Part shown: positions 57,170 through 64,000 of the stretch, in pieces
Numbering within the stretch: position 1 is the stretch's first letter
How the letters are laid out: every line of letters begins with the position of its first letter
Assembly (NCBI GenBank): GCA_033816765.1
Contig: CM066295.1
Span: 1-64,000, forward strand
Length of the DNA stretch: 64,000 bases
Reading direction: 5' to 3'
From: Nothopassalora personata
Lineage: Eukaryota > Ascomycota > Dothideomycetes > Mycosphaerellales > Mycosphaerellaceae
The notes under the pieces: model-generated
What the model was told of the DNA's origin: nothing
The model's input: the letters and a program-made list of their open reading frames with translations, nothing else
Database searches by the model: none
Position numbers and translations under genes: made by a program

Positions 57170-59037
57170 TGGCAGCCGTGACAGCGACCTTAAGTCATAT
57201 TATGTGGCCCGGCAGACGTAGAACCACATATCCAGGCTGACCGCCATGCTTCCAGAAAGGCCTTCTGCGCTCTGCATGGACGGTGACTGTTTCGTGCAGC
57301 ACAACCCTGAAAACATGCCTGGGAGTGACAAGACGCGTCTTCGCGTGAGCGCGAGATGGGAGAAGACGCATGATCGACGCCACCGTGCAGGCCAGTGCAG
57401 GCGACCCCGTAAGATCATCACTCACGTGGTACAGACGTAAGAGGATGTGACAACGAGCGAAGAACAGTGACATGTCGAAGGCACAATCGCATGACTTTGT
57501 TTCCAGTGAAGGACATTCATTCCATGGCGGCGGCTGTTGCCGAACTACGCACAACGCATCAACAATAACTTCGCAAGGTATCTCAAACGTCAAATACCCG
57601 TCCAAAATCCTCTATCAAGCACTCCCATGGCCTAATTCAGGAGCATGATAACACACGGCCATGTCGTGCATTCCTGTCGCCGGCGTTGTGAAAGCAGGTT
57701 ATTACCGTGTACCATAATGATGGCATTGCTCGAGGCATGAAGAAAACCATCTCTGGTACGTCTATGCTAAGCAGGCCCTGCCCAGCTCGCAAAGGAGACG
57801 GCGAAAGACATGCTCCTAATGATACCCTGTCAGGCTACGAATAGATCTGGAACGACGCCGGTGGGTCTCTATCCTTCAAATACGCTGCTGGATAGATGTA
57901 GCTTTTTTGTTGGCGCAGAAGTAGACCCAGTGCAGGCATTTGGTCCCGAGCTGCCGCCGACCAGATTTGGCCGGATCTGCAGAAGGGAAAGCAGGCCGTG
58001 TCGTGTCAGATTAGATGCATCTGTTACTGTTGTCAGCTCAGTGTTGAGCATCTCAGTAGTTCTTATGGTCATCGTAGTTTCGTGTTCACTTGAAAGTGCC
58101 TTTGAGGCACAACATGAAGCGAAAAGCCGGCGCAGAAGAAGCATTTCTTGCCTGTGGCAGATCATCATTTACTGTAGCTCACCCATATGACCATGGCAAA
58201 CTAGCTCGGTCCCTCAACGTTGCTCCAACGCTCGCCAACCCTCATCTTCCATATCGTGAGTATCATGAATAGAATCCTCCCGCAAGAGGCCTCTCCCGGT
58301 CGTGAGCCACAGAGGCTCCATGATCGGACTGCTGTCGGCCGGCGCCAATTTGACCAGCCTAGTGGACTGATCAGCACTTGTTAGACAAGTCTGACCTGTG
58401 TCTTTGAGGTTCATGCATGATCAGCACGAGCACGTCTTGTGGCCGCCCAACGTTAGGAGTAACCTGGAATCAAACGTCGAAGCTTGGCGGGCGAGAACGG
58501 CAAGTCGAGTAGAGTAGCCGTAAGTAGCCGTATGCTTCGCGTTCTCATGGCAGCCGCGTACCTCGTATGCTGCTATACAACAGTACCCGCCATGCGCCAC
58601 GCATCGATCCCATGATGATGAATGTCGCCGGAAGAAGTTGGAGAACAACCAGACAACCAGATTTGAGATGTGGTTCCTTCCTTGGCTGATCCTTCCGCCT
58701 TCCGGCCCCAGCTTGGACCGGCCGAACATATCCTGGCCGGCTGACTGTACAGCAGGAACCAGCGAGGGCACTTCATACTTCAGCCGACTCGGGAGCGTGT
58801 GCATAACATCTACACCACTGTAACCAACGACTATTCCCGTCAACGCCGCTCGCTATTCCTCCAGCATTGCTTCTACTGCTCGACGACATTGATTCCGCGG
58901 GGCACCACTACCATTGACATCGGGTAGCACGAGACAGCGAGTGACTGCGTGTTGAGCGCAGCAAACTCGTCTCCGAGATCGTTTCAGGCTGCGAGCTGTG
59001 CCTCAGGTGCACCATCTAGGAGCGAGAAGTAGTAGCC
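57170..59037. other. 1.9-kb spacer, no convincing gene
   Basis: Short ORFs on both strands have no recognisable domains and overlap each other. The last 150 bp are presumed 5' UTR/promoter of the UBL3-like gene. Confidence 0.4.
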
Positions 59038-59834
59038 ATGGCCTCTTCTCAGCCGCATGCAGTGGCTGGCGCACCGACGACACAAGTAGCCCCCGCAGTC
59101 GAGCGGCCACACGGGATGAACAACATACCACCCACCCCCGGCGACCAACAATTCGAAGATACGCTCCAGCAGCAACAGCCTGAAACACCCGCCGCAGCAT
59201 CAAGCAGCGCCCCCGCTCCCAGCCTCCCACCGATCGAGCAGAACACGCAATCGCTCTCCGCAGCAATAGCAGAAGCACCGCCCCTAACACAACAAGAGAC
59301 GGAAGCAATTGGCTCTGCTATCGAGGAAACCCTCACAAAAGGCTCGGGCTCCGACGACACCCTCAGCATAACTCTCATGCTCACAACCGGCGCGCGACAT
59401 CCCTACAGGATCGACGAGAAGTACCTTCGCAGCCGTAAGATGGAGCCGAAGAACGCAGCGGGAGACTTCGACCCCAAGGGCATCAGCGGATACCAGCTGA
59501 AAGAGTTGATCTGGATAGACTGGCGGAGTGAATGGGAGCCACGACCGGCGAATCCCAGCAGTATACGGCTGATCATCCTAGGGCGCATGATCGAGAACAA
59601 GGCCATCCTGAGAGGTATTTTCAACCGCAGGCAGGCGTGTTCGGACAAAGGCTAATGGAACGTACAGATCTCCCGTTCAAGAATGACAGCACGAACGTGG
59701 TACACATGACCGTCAAGCCAGCGGATCTTATCGACGACGAGGAAACGGCCGGTAAGAGCACTGGCAAGAGCGGGTCGACGCGAATGCGGGAAGGTGAAGA
59801 CGGAGGGGCTGGGTGTCGATGTGTTGTGCAGTGA
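59038..59834 (+). CDS. UBL3/MUB-type membrane-anchored ubiquitin-fold protein with CaaX box
   Basis: Two exons (59038-59614 and 59668-59834) give 247 residues. The 53-bp intron has GTATTT at its start, GGCTAATGG as a branch site and TACAG at its end; splicing yields ENKAILRDLPFKNDSTNVVH, restoring the domain. A Pro/Gln/Ala-rich N-terminus (residues 1-95) precedes a Rad60-SLD_2/UBL3-like ubiquitin fold: SITLMLTTGARHPYRIDEKY, LKELIWIDWRSEWEPRP, SSIRLIILGRMIENKA, VVHMTVKP. The C-terminus is CRCVVQ, a CaaX box with a nearby second Cys, so prenylation and membrane attachment are expected as in UBL3; there is no Gly-Gly for conjugation. In animals and plants such proteins recruit E2 enzymes or direct vesicle sorting; the fungal role is poorly known. 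Confidence 0.88.
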
Positions 59835-60452
59835 GTGCTAAACTGTCGAACAGAAAGGCAAGGATGGGCCGCTGCGTTTGGGTCTGAGACGCATTGGTCA
59901 ATGAGGATATCGATATCAAAGAAAGGAAGAGAGAGAGAGGGAGAGAGTATCCACAGGAGAGCGAAGCAGACTCTTTTCTGGGTTACGTACAGTCATGCAT
60001 ACCAAGGAGTCGGCGTTCAGGCTGGACACAGCATGTCGGTTTCGGAAGTACAGTGGGGTCATGGATGGCGTATAATTTGTCCGTCATTCGAGCGAGTGTA
60101 GCGATGGGGTTCTGGCTTTTGAAGGGTTTGTACTTGTACATATGGATACGAACGAGACGCAGTATATAAGCAGATGGACTGAAAGTGAAATCCATGCATA
60201 GATGCGATTCGGGCTGTCTGTCAACTTTATTCGGTCGTACTAATGCAGTCTGATATGTGGACAGCTCAGCTACCTGAATTGCCATGATAGAGTACAATCT
60301 GAAGTATACGGATAGCAAGTAACTCCATCTATGCTCACTTTCCGCCTGCCACCCTCATCTCATCTCACTGCAGCGCGGCGCGGCGCGGCACTCTTATCAG
60401 TACAGCACATCGTCCTCCACCTGAATCCCTTCTCCTTATCATTTGTCCCCAT
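59835..60452. other. Spacer between convergent genes
   Basis: 3' regions of the UBL3-like and UMP1 genes. A GAGAGAG run is present near 59928-59948. No gene seen. Confidence 0.4.
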
Positions 60453-60981
60453 CTACCAGTTCATCCTAAACCGTGCCTCCATCTCGGAATGGAAATCCAT
60501 CCGCTCCCTCATCACATCCCCCTCAAACACATCCTCCCACTCCAACTCCGTATCTCTCCCACTCAAAATATCCGCATGCAATCCCGCAGTCCCGTGTCCA
60601 CCCAGCACACTCGGTCTCCACTCTCCAGCACGCACGATGCTCAGTTCCATCTGGCGCTTGACGGGCTCGGCGATTCCGAATTGGCGGCGGAGGAGGGACA
60701 TCTTGAGAGTTTCTTGTTGGTTGCGCCAATTGGCGAGCCGGGACTCAAGGGGATGGAGGGATTGGAGGGGTGGGGAGGTTGATGAGGTGGTTGCTTTTGG
60801 GGCGGGTTGCAGTTGGTGCAGGTTTGAGCGGAGGGTGTCGTGGACGCCGGGGGCGGAGGGGGCGCCGATGTTGGGGGTGGTGGAGGTTGGGTTGGAGGCG
60901 GTGGGGACTATGCGGAGAGACTGGAAGGGGGTATTAGTGAGGTGTGTTTCAAGTGGGAGACGGTGAGGTGGTGTGTACCAT
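60453..60981 (-). CDS. UMP1: Proteasome maturation factor Ump1/POMP
   Basis: Exons 60979-60981 (the ATG alone) and 60453-60920 give 156 residues. The 58-bp intron follows the start codon immediately: ATG|GTACAC ... CACTAATAC ... TTCCAG|TCTCTCCGC, giving MSLRIVPTAS, the usual fungal Ump1 start. The conserved C-terminal half reads LESRLANWRNQQETLKMSLL, RRQFGIAEPVKRQMEL, DILSGRDTELEWEDVF. Ump1 is a chaperone bound inside half-proteasomes that coordinates joining and beta-subunit maturation and is the first substrate degraded. A GAPSAPGVHDTLRSNL segment near residue 20 also fits the family. It lies tail-to-tail with the UBL3-like gene. Confidence 0.92.
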
Positions 60982-61766
60982 GATGGGTGATGTTGGAGAT
61001 GTGAGCTCTGTTTGAGGGTGGTGTTCGTGCGCGTGGTGAGCTTGTGGTGTTGGTTTTCAGCAGGCGGTAGCTTGCTCCTGGCCAGAGTATGTATCGTGTG
61101 GAGGTTGTTTGTTGATGGAGATGGTGTTGATGAGTTGTGAGGTTGATGTTTGGAGCTGCATCATCATCGTGCCTGCCAGCAGTGGTAAAGCACGCGCCAG
61201 CTTCAGCGCGACTGCCGAAGATCGGCCGAGTGTGCGGCAAGAAGCAAAGCATCGATCGAGCATCTACGAAACACCCTCATTGTTTCTGTTCGCAAGCACT
61301 GCCTTCGCTGTGTGCCTTATAGTGGAGCATCCATTTGACAGCGGCCCGTGACTGGTCGTCGAGAGCCATTGACACAAAGTGGGCTCCATCTGACGCTCTT
61401 CGTCTGATCATGAAGTACGGAGCATGAGCGTAGTCTTTCATTCGGGAGTAATGGCAATTGCTATGAACACATTGAAAGAGACGTTCTTTGTTCGCAACAG
61501 ATGGACAAGGCGGCATTAGAAGAGCAGACTATGGGCGATATATTAGCGCTGCAAAAGGCGGTGTGCCTTGCCAAGCCGAGCCGACCTCCAAGCATGAGGG
61601 AGTGGTCGCAACCAACAACAGACGTGTCAAAGGCATGCGTCTACTGAACCATCAAGAAGATGGCATTTCAAGTTTGCAAAAACGAACATCCAGCAAATAG
61701 CTTGGCCTCTTCACAGACTGGCGACCAGAAATTCGCTCCAGTGAACTTCCTAGACACCATGTGTTT
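60982..61766. other. UMP1 upstream region and HEI10-like 3' region
   Basis: No gene seen. Short antisense ORFs only. Confidence 0.4.
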
Positions 61767-63081
61767 TCAGCGCAACGGCATTCCCGAATGACCACCTGCT
61801 CTAGTCCCTCCACCATGGCCAGCACGGCTCTGCGGCAAGTAGCTTGTTGGTCGACCTGTTCTGACGCCTGCAATGAGTCCATATCCACCACTTGGGCTGC
61901 CACCTTGGCCACCACGACTGTAGCTGCCATTAAGAGCAAACCCTTGGCGATGCGAGTCTCCACCGCCAGCTCCACGACCCAGCAGACTCGCATTGTATGA
62001 GCCGAAAGTGGGCTGAGGCAGATTTGCTGGTAGGGGCTGACGTTGAGACGAAGGCACTGGCGCACTGTCTATGATTCGTCAATCGGCTGCAACGTCACTA
62101 CCACTGTCAGTACTTACGCGAGCTGTTCATGCCCATCCTACTGCCCGGTGCCGCATATCCTTGGCCACCGTAGCCAGCACCAGGCTGTAGAGTCATGCGT
62201 CTGCGCTCGTCACTTCTGCCGCTGCCGTTGCTGTTGTTGCGGCGTCGGAACTCGGGCGCCGTTCGCTGTTGCTGCGAGCCACGGTACTGTCCTGCATTAT
62301 TCGAAGCTCCCTGAATAACATTGTCGGCGTCATGCTCAGCGGCGCTCTCGACATGTGGATTGATCTGCTGCGCCTTCAGACCTCTGTACATCTTCTCGTA
62401 GTTGTTTGAGCGCTTCGTCATCTCCTTGAGCTCTCGATCGAGCTTCTGATTGTGGGCCAGAATGTTTTGATGCTCGGTGAGCATCGCTGTGACATATCAG
62501 CGGTCAGCCAGTGCAGCGACGACAAGAGGAGCAACACACCGTCCAGCTTGGAGCTCATGCGAGTGGCTTCATCGTTCGCCTCACGAATGACGCTTTGCAC
62601 GTGCGCGTCCAGTCCGGCGTACCGATCGGACAGCGTCTTGGTGAGGTACTCCTGGTAGGTGCTGTAACATCGTTAGCTGATCGCTTATGCCAAAATGCAG
62701 ATGCTGCCACCGACATCTCCTGTGCCATCTGGTACGCCCAGAAGTTCAAGCCTCGTCCTGCACACTCCATGATGATGGTAGGGCTAAGACCGCTCAGAAT
62801 GCTGGTCTTGTAGTCTTCTGTGGGGGCGAGGGAAGTGACGACCGCATCGTCTGGATTGAGCAACCGTGTTGCACAAGCCGGGCATTTGCGTTGCCCGTCT
62901 TTTGGTGCACTGAGGTCGAGACGATCTGCACAGTTGAGGCAGAAGATATGGCTGGTGAAAGATGTCAGCCGGATTCATGCTTGCCGGTCGAGGTGACGAC
63001 TTGCCTGCAGGTCGTAACCACAGCACGATCGTCGACTTGTGCACGGCAGCTGAGGTCGTTGCAACGAAGGGTGGCGTCCAT
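61767..63081 (-). CDS. HEI10/CCNB1IP1-like RING protein (meiotic crossover or SUMO/ubiquitin ligase)
   Basis: Five exons (63005-63081, 62715-62951, 62540-62661, 62118-62486, 61767-62056) give 364 residues in one frame. The N-terminal RING reads LRCNDLSCRAQ, VVTTCSHIFCLNCADRL, RKCPACATRLLNPDD; then TEDYKTSILSGLSPTIIMEC and FWAYQMAQEITYQEYL, a coiled coil (about 130-240) and a Gly/Arg/Gln-rich tail (GGQGGSPSGGYG). This layout matches fungal relatives of HEI10/Zip3, which mark crossover sites in meiosis; the role in this species is inferred. Intron 1 (62952-63004) uses a GC donor (AG|GCAAGT); the other three introns are GT-AG of 53, 53 and 61 bp. The start at 63081 is chosen because the RING begins four residues later. 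Confidence 0.85.
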
Positions 63082-64000
63082 CGAATCGCCGCAAAGAACG
63101 TGTTCTGAGCAAATGGAGCGGTGATTAGGTGCTGCGGGGGAATGGTGGTGAGGAAGTTGGAGGTTCGAGGTTGAGATAAGACTTCCCACATGTGAAAAGG
63201 AGGAAGGCACGCAGCCCACTTGCTACGCGATGACTATTACTTCAACCGGTCAAAACGAGACAGCATCATCACCATCACAGATCAAACACTTCCGAGACGA
63301 CTCGCAATAGGCCGCGCGGCAATAATGCGCTACTGGTCGTGCATCGCCTATGTGTGCCTCGCTTGCAGTTTATGACCTTCGCCAAAAGAGTGCCTGCCAA
63401 TATCAGCAAGCTGTTCTGAATGATGCGAAGAATCATGATGAATAGCTGCAGTGGATCTTAGCGACCACCGCTGATCGTTTGCAACGATCATTCTACCTAC
63501 GCTTCTTGCGCGATATTGTCAATTTGGATGATGAACGCTCTTCTTCAACGAATTTGTCGCGAGGGCGAGGGCTTCAACCACGGCGGGCGACAGTCGCATG
63601 CGTTCTTGATCGAAAGCCATGGCTTCTGCACTCTTGCTGCATCTTCGCCGATGTGATTTAGAGGTCGAGAAAGCAGGTATAGTGACGAAGCGACACCATT
63701 GATAACCACGTTCCGGTTGTCAGTAATGCCGCTTAAGATAGAGCCAGCAACTCGAAGGCTCTTGAACGATAGATACTCCAGATCTTTCCTGCAGTACTCC
63801 GTCAGCATTCAGATAGTGTTCGGCTCCAAAGCTCGTCGCACCGCCCAGTCACCTATACTGCGGTGTAACATGGCACAAGGTGGTGCTCGAGCGCCATCTC
63901 TCCGCATCCGTCCATCTGCAGGCAGCAAACAATAAGGCACCGTGCAGTACGGCAGATCTCGAAGCTCTTTTCTTGGTACAGCCAACCGTTGCATGCAGGT
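63082..64000. other. Upstream region of the HEI10-like gene; right end of window
   Basis: No convincing gene. A minus-strand frame at 63545-63808 (YLSFKSLRVAGSILSGI) is coding-like and could be an exon of a gene with unresolved introns, but I see no domain. Confidence 0.35.

Noticed and set aside
58421..58843. 140-aa minus-strand frame
   Set aside because: No domain and overlapped by several equally long frames.

Overview
The window reads as nuclear DNA of a filamentous ascomycete (Pezizomycotina, probably a dothideomycete; the class is inferred). The host genes have short GT-AG introns and include typical eukaryotic families: proteasome chaperone Ump1, a UBL3-type CaaX ubiquitin-fold protein and a HEI10-like RING protein. 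The repeats carry the mark of repeat-induced point mutation (RIP): CpA and TpG are almost absent, TpA is everywhere, and the stops inside decayed reading frames are TAG or TAA.

Layout. 1-2.8 kb: a short-chain dehydrogenase and a convergent conserved hypothetical gene. 2.8-50.2 kb: a 47-kb transposon island bounded by a 26-bp inverted repeat (2794-2819 and 50205-50230). 50.2-56.3 kb: low gene content with three decayed genes (cyclase family, fungal transcription factor, AtuA-like). 56.3-64 kb: intact genes for a methyltransferase, a UBL3-like protein, Ump1 and a HEI10-like protein.

The island is a stack of nested insertions, most confirmed by 5-bp target duplications. Ty3/gypsy A contains internally deleted gypsy B (TSD GATAT); a clean solo LTR of B's own family sits in B's LTR (TSD CGAGG). 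A's gag is cut again by a head-to-head pair of a third gypsy family: complete C1 (minus) and truncated C2 (plus). C2 holds gypsy D (TSD TAGAC), D holds chromodomain gypsy E (TSD ATCGT), and E holds a clean solo LTR of its own family (TSD AAGCA). LTR pairs have matching lengths: B 329, C 198, D 162, E 431 bp.

A 10.5-kb segment (6144-16605) with a Ty1/copia relic, an unidentified long decayed frame and a Tc1/mariner transposase lies between two copies of a 4,342-bp direct repeat (1802-6143 and 16606-20947) that showed no difference where I compared them. The repeat includes the 5' half of the hypothetical gene, so copy 2 carries a truncated copy. Outside the repeats the flanks read as one ancestral locus, like an insertion with a 4.3-kb target duplication.

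Most notable: (i) the 26-bp inverted repeat and subterminal repeats bounding the island; (ii) related antisense ORFs coding Cys-rich coiled-coil proteins between pol and the 3' LTR of B and E; (iii) two retroposon families with unrelated bodies but a shared (TGAT)n-ending tail, one with its empty site preserved in the opposite arm; (iv) mutated and unmutated copies of the same LTRs, which show the RIP spectrum directly; (v) a near-identical inverted tract shared by C1 and C2 that looks like late gene conversion. All comparisons were by eye; identities are estimates.
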